Shown here: positions 52,930-61,133 of the stretch, in pieces
Position numbering within the stretch: the first letter of the stretch is position 1
Layout: the number at the start of each line of letters is the position of its first letter
Origin: Atopobium sp034113385
GTDB taxonomy: Bacteria > Actinomycetota > Coriobacteriia > Coriobacteriales > Atopobiaceae
Reading direction: 5' to 3'
DNA length: 64,000 nt
NCBI RefSeq assembly: GCF_034113385.1
Contig: NZ_JAXEXL010000014.1
Coordinates: 56,077 to 120,076 of the forward strand
Position numbers and translations under genes: made by a program
Notes under the pieces: model-generated
Databases searched by the model: none
The model's input: only the letters and a program-made list of their open reading frames with translations
Told to the model about the DNA's origin: nothing

Positions 52930-53721
52930 CTAGTCATCCAAATGGTCTATTGCATACTGAGCTTCATCTGCCGTGAACTTCTCGCCATATTGCGAGGTTA
53001 ATTGCTCATAAATGTTGTTCTTAGACATGGACATACGGTCACGATACGTCTTGGCTTTTTGGAGTGCGTTATTATTCCAGTCCGCCTTAACGTGGTCGAT
53101 AGCATATTGAGCTGCTTCTGGCTCAAAACCCTCGCCGTACTCAGACGTTAGCTGCTCATAAATGCCCTGCTTGGACATATACATACGGTCGCTATAGGTT
53201 TGTGCTTTCTTAAGAGCAGCCTTATGCTCCGCGGGCGCCTCAGGTTCCTTGAGGTTCTTTACGGCATTGAGAATATCATCTGAAGCTTTGTTAACCTCTT
53301 TACTTGTAGCAGAGGTGTTATCCAAAACCTTCTTTGCATTGTCCAGCGCGGCAGTAAGCTTTGCAACACTTTCTGGCGTATAGCTAGCAAGCCAATTTTG
53401 ATCTGCATTGATGTATTGGTCATAATTTGCCTGCAGTTTAGAAATCTCTTCACTTGTAGCTGTCTTATCTTTTTCTTCTTGCGTAACCGCCGGCGCGGAT
53501 GCAGTTGTAGATGAAGCGTGTGAGGAATCTGATTGCTTTTTATTGCCGCTACAGCTACCAATTATGCAAAGCAGCACAAACACAATCGCAGTAATCTTAA
53601 ACCATTTTTTCTTCCAAAAAGGATTCTTGCTGGGCATTCCTGTACCTCCAATACTGGCAACAACGGTTGTTTTCTCTGGTGCCTGAGGCGCATTGGTAAC
53701 CACGTTCTTGTCTTCTGACAT
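52930..53721 (-). CDS. Ltp-family surface protein with two Ltp repeats
   Basis: 263 residues. A 37-residue cytoplasmic start is followed by one membrane segment (WFKITAIVFVLLCIIGSCSG, with a Cys that could be lipid-modified), a Ser/Thr linker, a helical FIVAR-like segment (LTAALDNAKKVLDN), then two copies of the Ltp domain: ALKKAQTYSDRMYMSKQGIY and ALQKAKTYRDRMSMSKNNIY, each ending EYG or QYG then AQYAIDH. The family includes a lipoprotein of phage TP-J34 that blocks DNA injection by other phages. Next to a decayed CRISPR locus a superinfection-exclusion role is attractive but unproven; many hosts carry Ltp proteins of unknown role. AAGGAG before ATG. Confidence 0.85.
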   Translation of the reverse strand: MSEDKNVVTNAPQAPEKTTVVASIGGTGMPSKNPFWKKKWFKITAIVFVLLCIIGSCSGNKKQSDSSHASSTTASAPAVTQEEKDKTATSEEISKLQANYDQYINADQNWLASYTPESVAKLTAALDNAKKVLDNTSATSKEVNKASDDILNAVKNLKEPEAPAEHKAALKKAQTYSDRMYMSKQGIYEQLTSEYGEGFEPEAAQYAIDHVKADWNNNALQKAKTYRDRMSMSKNNIYEQLTSQYGEKFTADEAQYAIDHLDD

Positions 53722-54113
53722 GTTTTTCTCCTTACTTCAATGTAGAGCCAGCTGTATTACCTACTTAGCTACTGCCTTTACAACTGAAATGACCTTGCGT
53801 TATACGATATGTTTTACATCGTGAGGAAAGCATATGACTTATTGCTGCGCCAGATGTCCATATATTGGGACAGTTATCTAAAAGCCCAATTTAGTCGCAT
53901 ATATTGTGCGTTCACCCGCAGATTTCTACCGCACAGCGCAAATACTATAAAGATTATTTGAAGTTCCAAGTATTGACTTACGCTCCTGCTTAAAAGACAG
54001 CAAAAAGGTTGTTTACAAAAATACATAGAACGATGGCACTACCAAGTTGTTATCACACCTTGTTATCGCATCCTATGTACACACCATTGCGTAGCTTTAC
54101 AAAGGAGCTTTTT
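53722..54113. other. Promoter region of the peroxide-defence cluster
   Basis: 392 bp between divergent genes with no supported gene. ACGAT and ATCGT arms at 53804-53822 form a short inverted repeat that might be an operator. A frame extends the next protein upstream to 54009 but has no ribosome site. Confidence 0.4.
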
Positions 54114-55160
54114 ATGTCCACTCGTACTGCCGCCTGCGCTACAGACTGTACTACCGCCTGCACAAACACTCCCGCAAGCACCAATACCCCCGCAAACACC
54201 AACAACAAGAACGACGATAGCTTTTTTGATGCAATCATCATTGGCGGAGGCCCTGCCGGACTTACCGCTGCTATTTATCTTGCTCGCTCGCGTTATCGCG
54301 TGCTCCTTGTCGAGAAAAACGAGTTTGGCGGCCAGATTAACATCACAGAAGAGGTTATTAACTACCCCGGCATCGAGCGCACAAGCGGCCGAGAACTCAC
54401 CCGCGCCATGCAAAAACAAGCAGAATCCTTTGGTGCCACACTACTCATTGCAGAAGCCACCAGCATTGAGGTAAGCAAAGACATCAAAACCGTCCACACT
54501 ACCGCGGGCACCTTTACCTGCTATGGAGTCCTTCTTACTATTGGATGCGCACCCCGCTCCATTGGCTTTCCTGGTGCGGTCAAGTATAAAGGCTGCGGCG
54601 TAACATACTGCGCTACCTGCGATGGAGCATCATTTAAAGACAAGGATATCTTTGTAATTGGTGGCGGATTTGCCGCGGCCGAGGAAAGCGTCTATTTGGC
54701 TCAATTTGCCAAGCATGTTCACATCCTCATGATTACCGATGACTTCACCTGCGCGGCAGCAGCTACCGAGAAAACCCGTGCACACAAAAAGATTTCTATC
54801 CATCCCAACACGGAAGTGCTCGAAGTAACAGGTGATTCAGTGCCACGTCGTCTGCTTACGCGCAATACTAAAACAGGCGAGCGCAAAGAGTACCTTGCCC
54901 CAACTGGTGATACTTTTGGCGTGTTTATTTTGGCAGGCTATACCCCAGATACCAATTTGGTTAAAGGCGTTGTAGAGCTCAATGAACGCGGATCCATTAT
55001 AACGGACCATAACTGTCGCACTTCTGTTGAGGGTGTCTACGCAGCAGGTGACGTGTGTATTAAAGAGCTTCGCCAAGTTGCCACTGCGGTAGGTGAAGCT
55101 GCTCACGCTGCAACAGATATGGAACACCACCTCAAAGCATTGCGGGAGCGCTACGCCTAA
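54114..55160 (+). CDS. Thioredoxin-reductase-like flavoprotein with Cys/Thr-rich N-terminal tail
   Basis: 348 residues from the ATG at 54114 (AAAGGAG upstream). FAD motif IIGGGPAGLTAAIYLAR, redox-active CATC in YCATCDG, NADPH motif VIGGGFAAAEE, and C-terminal VYAAGDVC. The first 38 residues are a low-complexity tail with four cysteines (ACATDCTTAC) and repeated NTPA(S/N)TNTPAN units, absent from ordinary thioredoxin reductases. It is closely similar to the flavoprotein half of the AhpF-like protein 1.9 kb downstream, with shared stretches such as FGGQINITEEV, so tandem duplication is likely. It probably feeds electrons to AhpC or a glutaredoxin-like partner. Confidence 0.9.
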   Translation: MSTRTAACATDCTTACTNTPASTNTPANTNNKNDDSFFDAIIIGGGPAGLTAAIYLARSRYRVLLVEKNEFGGQINITEEVINYPGIERTSGRELTRAMQKQAESFGATLLIAEATSIEVSKDIKTVHTTAGTFTCYGVLLTIGCAPRSIGFPGAVKYKGCGVTYCATCDGASFKDKDIFVIGGGFAAAEESVYLAQFAKHVHILMITDDFTCAAAATEKTRAHKKISIHPNTEVLEVTGDSVPRRLLTRNTKTGERKEYLAPTGDTFGVFILAGYTPDTNLVKGVVELNERGSIITDHNCRTSVEGVYAAGDVCIKELRQVATAVGEAAHAATDMEHHLKALRERYA

Positions 55161-55301
55161 CCCACTTTTAAATAGTTAGTGGAGTTTAACTAAAAATGTT
55201 ACTTTCTTTGTATCAATAAGAGTAAGAATGGGGTAACTTAAATATATCTACTGTCCCAAGCGCATCGCACATACGTGTGCAGCGCATCCAAGGAGGTATG
55301 T

Positions 55302-55865
55302 ATGTCTCTTATCGGTAAAGAAATTAGTGACTTCTCTGTTCAGGCATTCGTAAACAATGATTTTAAAACGGTAACCAAGGCTGATGTTTTGGGCAAATGG
55401 TCTTTGTTCTTCTTCTACCCTGCTGACTTCACCTTTGTTTGCCCCACCGAGCTGGAAGACTTAGCAGAAATCTACGCTGATTTTAAGGCAGAAGGCTGCG
55501 AGGTCTACTCCGTGTCTTGTGACACTCACTTTGTACACAAGGCTTGGCATGAAGAGTCCGAGCGCATTGCCAAGGTCACCTACCCCATGTTGGCCGATCC
55601 TGCTCACGTATTAGCCCAGGACTTTGAGGTTCTTATCGAGAATGACGGCCTGGCAGAGCGCGGTGCCTTTATCGTAGACCCTGAGGGCCGCATCCAGGTA
55701 TATGAGGTAACCGCTGGCGGTATTGGTCGTAACGCCAAAGAGCTGCTGCGCCTTGTTCAGGCTGCAAAGTTTGTCGCCGAGCATGGTGACCAAGTATGCC
55801 CCGCTAAGTGGCAGCCTGGCGATAAAACCCTCAAGCCCAGCCTCGACCTCGTAGGTATGCTATAA
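55302..55865 (+). CDS. ahpC: Alkyl hydroperoxide reductase subunit C (typical 2-Cys peroxiredoxin)
   Basis: 187 residues from the ATG at 55302 (AAGGAGG upstream). FYPADFTFVCPTE has the peroxidatic Cys47, and QVCPAKWQPG the resolving Cys166. KHAWHE-like VHKAWHEES and the C-terminal tail are AhpC-specific. It reduces H2O2 and organic peroxides, with electrons from an AhpF-type flavoprotein. Flanked by two such flavoproteins, and followed by its own terminator. Confidence 0.96.
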   Translation: MSLIGKEISDFSVQAFVNNDFKTVTKADVLGKWSLFFFYPADFTFVCPTELEDLAEIYADFKAEGCEVYSVSCDTHFVHKAWHEESERIAKVTYPMLADPAHVLAQDFEVLIENDGLAERGAFIVDPEGRIQVYEVTAGGIGRNAKELLRLVQAAKFVAEHGDQVCPAKWQPGDKTLKPSLDLVGML

Positions 55866-55937
55866 GCTGAAGCGCTCGCTTGGGCGCAACGCTCTATTAC
55901 TTTGTTTACTTCCCCCATCCGGGAGGATTGCTCTTGG

Positions 55938-55963
55938 CCCGGTGCTTATAGCGCCGGGTTTTT
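55938..55963 (+). terminator. Rho-independent terminator after ahpC
   Basis: CCCGGTGC-5 nt-GCGCCGGG followed by five T, 73 bp after the stop. Confidence 0.9.
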
Positions 55964-56032
55964 CTTAGTTCTTCTAAGCTAGCTTTCCGAGCAGTTCTTC
56001 TCGTCGTTACTTGTCTTCATAGAGGAGGCTCC

Positions 56033-57784
56033 ATGACACAATCCCCTGCGTCCGCGGCAGCTGCCACAGACGCCACTTTGGACAAACACAACATGTATGA
56101 CGCCATTATTGTAGGCGGAGGCGTTGCTGGTCTTACCGCAGCTATCTATCTGGCGCGAGCTCGCTACCGAGTATTAGTTATAGAGAAAGACGAGTTTGGC
56201 GGCCAGATTAACATCACAGAAGAGGTGGTAAACTACCCAGGCATTGCCCGCACCTCAGGGCGTGCACTCACTAAAACCATGCGTGAACAAGCAGAGGCCT
56301 TTGGTGCAGAACTCAAGCTAGCTCAGGCAACTGGCTTTACCGTAGACGATGATATTAAGGTTGTTCACACCACCGCTGGTGATTTTTCTTGCTTTGGCAT
56401 CCTGCTGGCCCTTGGAAGCAAGCCACGTGAAATTGGCTTTCCTGGTGAATCTCAGTTTAAGGGGCATGGCGTTGCCTATTGCGCCACCTGCGATGGCGAA
56501 TTCTTTACCGGCAAGGATGTCTTTGTCATAGGTGGTGGATTTGCCGCAGCCGAGGAAAGCGTTTTCTTAACCAAATATGCCAAGCATGTCCACATCCTCA
56601 TGATTACCGATGACTTTACCTGCGCAGAAGCCTCAACTCAGGCAGCGCGCGCCAACAAAAACATTACCATTCATACCAATACAGAAGTCGTAGAGCTTAC
56701 CGGTAATTCCATGCCACGCGCGCTTACCTATCGTAATATGAAAACAGGTGAACTCACGCACTATCATGCTCCAGAAGGTGATACCTTTGGAGTGTTTGTT
56801 TTAGCTGGCTATACCCCTGCAACTGGCCTTATTAAAGACATTGTGGAGCTTGACCAACAGGGCAACATCATCACTAACAAGCAATGCCAGACTTCTGCAC
56901 CAGGTATTTTTGCCGCTGGCGACGTATGCGTAAAAGACCTGCGCCAGATAACCACTGCCGTTGGTGAAGCAGCAAGTGCCGCTACCCACATGGAGCACCA
57001 CTTGGCTGCCATGCAACACAAGACGGGTATTATTCCCCAACATCCCGCCCAGGCTGCCAATCAGCCGCAGACTTCAGCTACCGAGAAACCCCATGTAGCC
57101 ACAGCTCCCACGGCATCCAACACAAGCTCCACGCTTTTCTCGGCAGATATGATAGCCCAGCTCAATGCTGTATTTGCACGCATGGAAAATCCCGTAGTGC
57201 TCAAACTTGAACTTGATGATAGGCCAATCTCTGCGGAGCTTGAGGCTTACTGCTCTGAGCTCGCATCTTTGAGCGATAAAATCAGTGTAGAGCGCATGTC
57301 CACTCAAGGCACAACAAGCCCCCACACGAGCCCAAGCACCCATACTGATTCTACTCATCATGACACCGATACACCCTGCGTTCGTATTTGCACCGCCGAA
57401 GGCACAGATTCTGGCCTTGCCTTTCATGGCGTGCCAGGCGGGCATGAGTTTACCCCATTTGTGCTGGGAATCTATAACGTAAGTGGCCCTGGCCAACCCT
57501 TACCCGATGCTACGCGTTTAGCAATCCAAGAGCTGGCGGCATCTACAAAAATCCAGGTGCTCACATCGCTCACCTGCACCATGTGCCCAGATACCGTTAC
57601 CGCAGCTCAACGCATTGCGTCGCTTAATCCCAACGTGACGGCACATGTATATGACGCGGGGCATTTCCCTGAGCTCAAGAATCGCTATAACGTCATGAGC
57701 GTGCCGTGCATCATCATTAACGATGGTGAGAAGGTCGAGTTTGGTCGAAAAACCATTGACGAGATGCTTGCCCTCATTAAATAA
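56033..57784 (+). CDS. AhpF-like protein with reversed domain order
   Basis: 583 residues with GAGGAGG before the ATG. Residues 20-330 are a thioredoxin-reductase domain: IIVGGGVAGLTAAIYLAR, CATC (150-153), VIGGGFAAAEE, IFAAGDVC. A Thr/Pro/Ala-rich linker (335-375) leads to a tandem thioredoxin fold (380-583) that matches the N-terminal domain of AhpF: NPVVLKLELDDRPISAEL, FHGVPGGHEFTPFVLGIY, CTMC at 515-518, VMSVPCIIIN. In classical AhpF the tandem fold is N-terminal and hands electrons from the reductase to AhpC. Here it is C-terminal, so the electron path must be arranged differently. The ahpC neighbour supports the assignment. Confidence 0.92.
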   Translation: MTQSPASAAAATDATLDKHNMYDAIIVGGGVAGLTAAIYLARARYRVLVIEKDEFGGQINITEEVVNYPGIARTSGRALTKTMREQAEAFGAELKLAQATGFTVDDDIKVVHTTAGDFSCFGILLALGSKPREIGFPGESQFKGHGVAYCATCDGEFFTGKDVFVIGGGFAAAEESVFLTKYAKHVHILMITDDFTCAEASTQAARANKNITIHTNTEVVELTGNSMPRALTYRNMKTGELTHYHAPEGDTFGVFVLAGYTPATGLIKDIVELDQQGNIITNKQCQTSAPGIFAAGDVCVKDLRQITTAVGEAASAATHMEHHLAAMQHKTGIIPQHPAQAANQPQTSATEKPHVATAPTASNTSSTLFSADMIAQLNAVFARMENPVVLKLELDDRPISAELEAYCSELASLSDKISVERMSTQGTTSPHTSPSTHTDSTHHDTDTPCVRICTAEGTDSGLAFHGVPGGHEFTPFVLGIYNVSGPGQPLPDATRLAIQELAASTKIQVLTSLTCTMCPDTVTAAQRIASLNPNVTAHVYDAGHFPELKNRYNVMSVPCIIINDGEKVEFGRKTIDEMLALIK

Positions 57785-57791
57785 CTGCTTA

Positions 57792-57835
57792 ATTGATGGC
57801 TCGTTACCTATAACAACACGAGCCATCAATCTTTT
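57792..57835 (+). terminator. Rho-independent terminator after the AhpF-like gene
   Basis: ATTGATGGCTCG pairs perfectly with CGAGCCATCAAT around 15 nt and is followed by CTTTT, 8 bp after the stop. Confidence 0.85.
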
Positions 57836-57980
57836 GCACTGGCCGAAACTGACTGAAACTTTTCTTTATGCAATTGTTAATCCGCTGACCGATTTTTAAG
57901 TATTTTCCCTTGAATACCCCCCCCCTATATTTTTTAACGTGGTTACAGGCGTTATTCATCTTTATGTGAAAGGGAAAATC

Positions 57981-58418
57981 ATGGCAGATGAAAAGAAAAA
58001 GGGCGGCAAGCTTAAGTTTATTATCATTGCCGTAGTAGTCGTAATCGCCATTGGCGCAATTGCTGGTGGACAAGGTAAGAAATCTTCCGATTCTGGAAGT
58101 GCTTCTTCCGAACCCGCAGCTACTACGCAAGCACAAACAGAAAAGAAAGAAAAATACAGCATTAGCGATGAGTCAGTTACATCTGATAACTACTCATATA
58201 AAATTAGCGGCATCCTCACTAATAATACTGATGCACAAGTAGGGTATATCCAAATTAGCTATGTTCTGTATGATAAGGACGGCAATCAACTTGGAACTGC
58301 ATTTGCCAATACAAATAACCTTAAGGCGGGTGGCACCTGGAAGTATGAAGCAACCGGACTTGGCGTTGAGCCTAGCCAAGTTGACCACTATGAACTTGGT
58401 GAAGTAACCGGCTTCTAG
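57981..58418 (+). CDS. Membrane-anchored FxLYD-like protein
   Basis: 145 residues from the ATG at 57981 (AAAGGG upstream). Short basic start (MADEKKKGGKLK), one membrane helix (FIIIAVVVVIAIGAIAG), a Ser/Thr linker, then a beta-rich domain: YSYKISGILTNNTDAQVGYI and VLYDKDGNQLGTAFANTNNL have the pattern of FxLYD/DUF3426-type small outer domains found in surface proteins. Function unknown. Own terminator follows; monocistronic. Confidence 0.75.
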   Translation: MADEKKKGGKLKFIIIAVVVVIAIGAIAGGQGKKSSDSGSASSEPAATTQAQTEKKEKYSISDESVTSDNYSYKISGILTNNTDAQVGYIQISYVLYDKDGNQLGTAFANTNNLKAGGTWKYEATGLGVEPSQVDHYELGEVTGF

Positions 58419-58438
58419 TTTTCTTGTAAATACCTTTT

Positions 58439-58472
58439 AACAGCTGCTCCTCTCATTGGAGCAGCTGTTTTT
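58439..58472 (+). terminator. Rho-independent terminator after FxLYD-like gene
   Basis: AACAGCTGCTCC pairs with GGAGCAGCTGTT around 7 nt and is followed by TTT. Confidence 0.9.
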
Positions 58473-58549
58473 ATGAACCAAGTTACCGAATATATAGCTA
58501 TCACTTATATAGTTACTGCTTGCACGTTATGTACTTCGTGAACTTCTCA

Positions 58550-58900
58550 CTAATTGTTCTTATAAATAACCCAATAGACCACTATATAGGTGGCAAGTAG
58601 CAGCAAGACAATGACTGAGATAACCTGTGAAATAAGTACCTGCCCTAGCAAATTCATGGGGATAATACTTACGGCTAACCCTACTGTCATAATGACAAAT
58701 GTCTTAGATTGAGCACGTTCCAATAAGGCCAAATTGCGCTCATCGTGATTGGTGATGTCTTGCTCGGCAGCATAATCAGCATCTGTTTTGTACCGAAACA
58801 ACTGATACACGCGGATACATCCAATAGCCATGAATGCAACGCCTGCGCCAAAGAGCGCGCTATCGTGAACCACAAAACTGGAAACACTTACCAACACCAC
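58550..58900 (-). CDS. Four-helix membrane protein paired with XRE regulator; start uncertain
   Basis: 116 residues from the first standard start (GTG 58900), not recognised. Hydrophobic segments near 1-25, 15-35, 67-86 and 90-112 with a charged loop (KTDADYAAEQDITNHDERN). The frame is open upstream and extends the first helix (EKKVFAVVFLLIAGVV). The only good ribosome site, GGAGG at 58963-58959, is seven bases before an in-frame ATA (58951) and thirteen before ATT (58945), so translation may begin at a rare codon. It follows the XRE gene directly. Such regulator/membrane pairs are common in Firmicutes and Actinobacteria, role unknown. Confidence 0.7.
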   Translation of the reverse strand: MVLVSVSSFVVHDSALFGAGVAFMAIGCIRVYQLFRYKTDADYAAEQDITNHDERNLALLERAQSKTFVIMTVGLAVSIIPMNLLGQVLISQVISVIVLLLLATYIVVYWVIYKNN

Positions 58901-58950
58901 GCCTGCAATAAGTAAAAAGACAACAGCAAAAACCTTCTTTTCAATATTTA

Positions 58951-59151
58951 TTAGTTGTCCTCCCTAAAGATGAACACATCTTCAATATGCAGCCCAAACA
59001 CTTGTGCAATCTTGTGTGCGAGCCCAATGGACGGGTCATATTTGCCTTTTTCCAGCGAAATAATTGTCTGCCTGGTTACTTGAACTTTTTGAGCCAAACT
59101 CTGCTGCGTCAGTCCATGTTTTTGTCTTAGAGAAACGATTCTGTTTTCCAC
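58951..59151 (-). CDS. XRE-family helix-turn-helix regulator (YonR/YozG size)
   Basis: 66 residues from GTG 59151, four bases after GGGAGG; the ATG at 59172 precedes that site and is not supported. VENRIVSLRQKHGLTQQSLA, VTRQTIISLEKG and SIGLAHKIAQVFGLHIEDVF form a complete Cro/CI-type DNA-binding domain with no extra domain. It probably represses its own operon with the membrane protein downstream. Confidence 0.88.
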   Translation of the reverse strand: MENRIVSLRQKHGLTQQSLAQKVQVTRQTIISLEKGKYDPSIGLAHKIAQVFGLHIEDVFIFREDN

Positions 59152-59369
59152 TACGCCTCCCTGGTTATACATCTATCGAGAAGTGCCGCAAACACACCTC
59201 TATAACTTTTTGACACTATGCGACATCGCTAAGCGTAAAGCGTCCTTTACACTTTTTGTTGTATTTAGTATTGTCCTGCTTGCTCAAAATGTCAAGCATA
59301 CTTTACAATTATTGAGGAACTTTTTTCATGATTAGGTAGTGCTTACTATTAAGTACACGTTTTCTTGTT

Positions 59370-60365
59370 CTAGTCTTGTTGATATAAGTCAACAATTCCT
59401 GTAAGCCAAGCGTTGTAGGATTTGCGCAATGACACGGGATTCTCGATAACTACGTTGGTGCCAAGCGTAGCAAGCCAGCCGTAAAAGACGGGGCTCTCTT
59501 TAACAGCCACCGTCACCCGAGCGGCCGCGCCGCCTTCTATGGGAACAGCCAAAACATCCGTACCAAAACGATCAATAATCACGTTCATAACGTCTGCATT
59601 CACATACAGCGTTGCCGTTATACGTTCCCCATCATACATGCTAAATGCGCATTTACCCACATCATCTGGGTTATATGAGCAGATAGCCTTATTGTGCTGT
59701 GCCGCTTGGTCACTCAAAGCAATGTGGTCCATACGGTCCACGCGATAATTACGAATTTGCTCATCGGTGTCACTATAAGCAACCAAATAATAATTGCCAT
59801 CAGAATACGTAAGGTTAATGGGCGTTACCACATGTGATGCGCCACCCTTACGAGCCACGCGCTTTTTGTCTGCGTTGTATTTAAAGTAATGGAACGATAC
59901 CTTACATTTGCGGGCAATTGCCTGCTGAAGTTTATCTACCGTAACAAAATCTGATTGCGCTTGTGTCTTGGGACGACCATGTACATGTACCTGTTTATTG
60001 AGCAACTTTTGCTCATGCTTTGATGCCATATGCTTGATAGATTTAACAAGCGCACGGGAGCTGCCCTCCGACAAAAATCTGCTGGACTGTACGGCATCAA
60101 TGAGCAGGGTAAGTTGGCTAATCTCAAAGTCACGCTCCACCAGCGCATAGGAAACAGGCTGTGTAGGAAGCTTGCGAATATCCCAACCAAACTCTCTGAG
60201 TGCCTCAATATCCGCATAAATACTCTTGCGTTCAGAAGAAATACCTTGCTCTTGCAAGCGCTCCAATATCTCTGGCATGGTTAAGCCATGGTCTGGGTCT
60301 GTCTCGGCAGTTAAAATATCCATTACATGCAATAGCTTAAGCTTCTGATTATTTTTTGCCGACAT
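59370..60365 (-). CDS. WYL-domain transcriptional regulator
   Basis: 331 residues from ATG 60365; the longer frame to 60470 has no ribosome site, and the chosen one is also weak (GGGGGG). N-terminal winged helix (LKLLHVMDILTAETDPDHGL, then TMPEILERL and SIYADIEAL). The WYL region contains VTPINLTYSDGNYYLVAYS and RNYRVDRM. WYL proteins sense nucleic acids or nucleotides and control stress, DNA-damage or defence genes. Monocistronic here; targets unknown. Confidence 0.87.
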   Translation of the reverse strand: MSAKNNQKLKLLHVMDILTAETDPDHGLTMPEILERLQEQGISSERKSIYADIEALREFGWDIRKLPTQPVSYALVERDFEISQLTLLIDAVQSSRFLSEGSSRALVKSIKHMASKHEQKLLNKQVHVHGRPKTQAQSDFVTVDKLQQAIARKCKVSFHYFKYNADKKRVARKGGASHVVTPINLTYSDGNYYLVAYSDTDEQIRNYRVDRMDHIALSDQAAQHNKAICSYNPDDVGKCAFSMYDGERITATLYVNADVMNVIIDRFGTDVLAVPIEGGAAARVTVAVKESPVFYGWLATLGTNVVIENPVSLRKSYNAWLTGIVDLYQQD

Positions 60366-60520
60366 TGTAAGCCCCCCAAATAGCATTTTGTTGCAGCTTA
60401 ACAGTTCTATCTGTTCCCACTGTCCTAATAGTAGTCCAGCTAAATCTATGCTTTTAGGTACCAAAAGCACTATTCCGCCAGCGGCAAATCCGTGATGCCC
60501 ACTAACAATTCAGCTGGCCC

Positions 60521-61111
60521 CTAGCGAAATGAGCAATGCACTATATGGTCATTAATCAGACCTATGCCCTGAATGTATGAATATGCAATTACGGGTCCTA
60601 CAAACGCAAATCCACGCTTTTTGAGGTCTTTGCTCACGGCCTCAGAAAGCGCGTCTTTTGCAGGCATATGTTCTTCAGATACCAACCTATGGTCAACTTG
60701 TACGCCCTTTACAAAGCCCCAAATATAGTTGTCAAAACTGCCAAACTCCTCTTGCACCCGCAAAAAAGCATGGGCATTTTTTATCATCGCATGGATTTTG
60801 CGCGTGCTACGAATCATCGCAGGATTATTAAGAAGCTCCTGGACTTTATTCTCGTCATACAATGCAACTTTTGCTGGCTGCAGCCCATCACATGCTGCAC
60901 GGATGCCAGCTTCTCGTTTAAGAATTAAACTCCAGGACAAACCTGCTTGCATGCCCTCTAAAACCAACATGGCAAACAATTCGTCATCATCATGGACAGG
61001 CTTGCACCACCGCTCATCGTGATACGCACGAGAAAACTCATCATGCTCACCCCAAGAGCAGCGACAAACCGTGCTCGTGCTACCAGCATCTACATTGGTA
61101 ATCTCGCTCAT
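60521..61111 (-). CDS. tag: DNA-3-methyladenine glycosylase I
   Basis: 196 residues from ATG 61111 (AAGG five bases before). A GTG at 61141 with GGAGG nine bases upstream is an alternative that would overlap the preceding gene by 8 bp. CRCSWG, AYHDERWC, GLSWSLILKRE, FVGP and NDHIVHC match Tag, including the zinc ligands (N-terminal Cys and His, then HIVHC at the end). Tag removes 3-methyladenine from alkylated DNA. It follows the alcohol dehydrogenase gene on the same strand, almost without a gap. Confidence 0.94.
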   Translation of the reverse strand: MSEITNVDAGSTSTVCRCSWGEHDEFSRAYHDERWCKPVHDDDELFAMLVLEGMQAGLSWSLILKREAGIRAACDGLQPAKVALYDENKVQELLNNPAMIRSTRKIHAMIKNAHAFLRVQEEFGSFDNYIWGFVKGVQVDHRLVSEEHMPAKDALSEAVSKDLKKRGFAFVGPVIAYSYIQGIGLINDHIVHCSFR

Positions 61112-61133
61112 ATCAACCTTACTCACGTCAATC

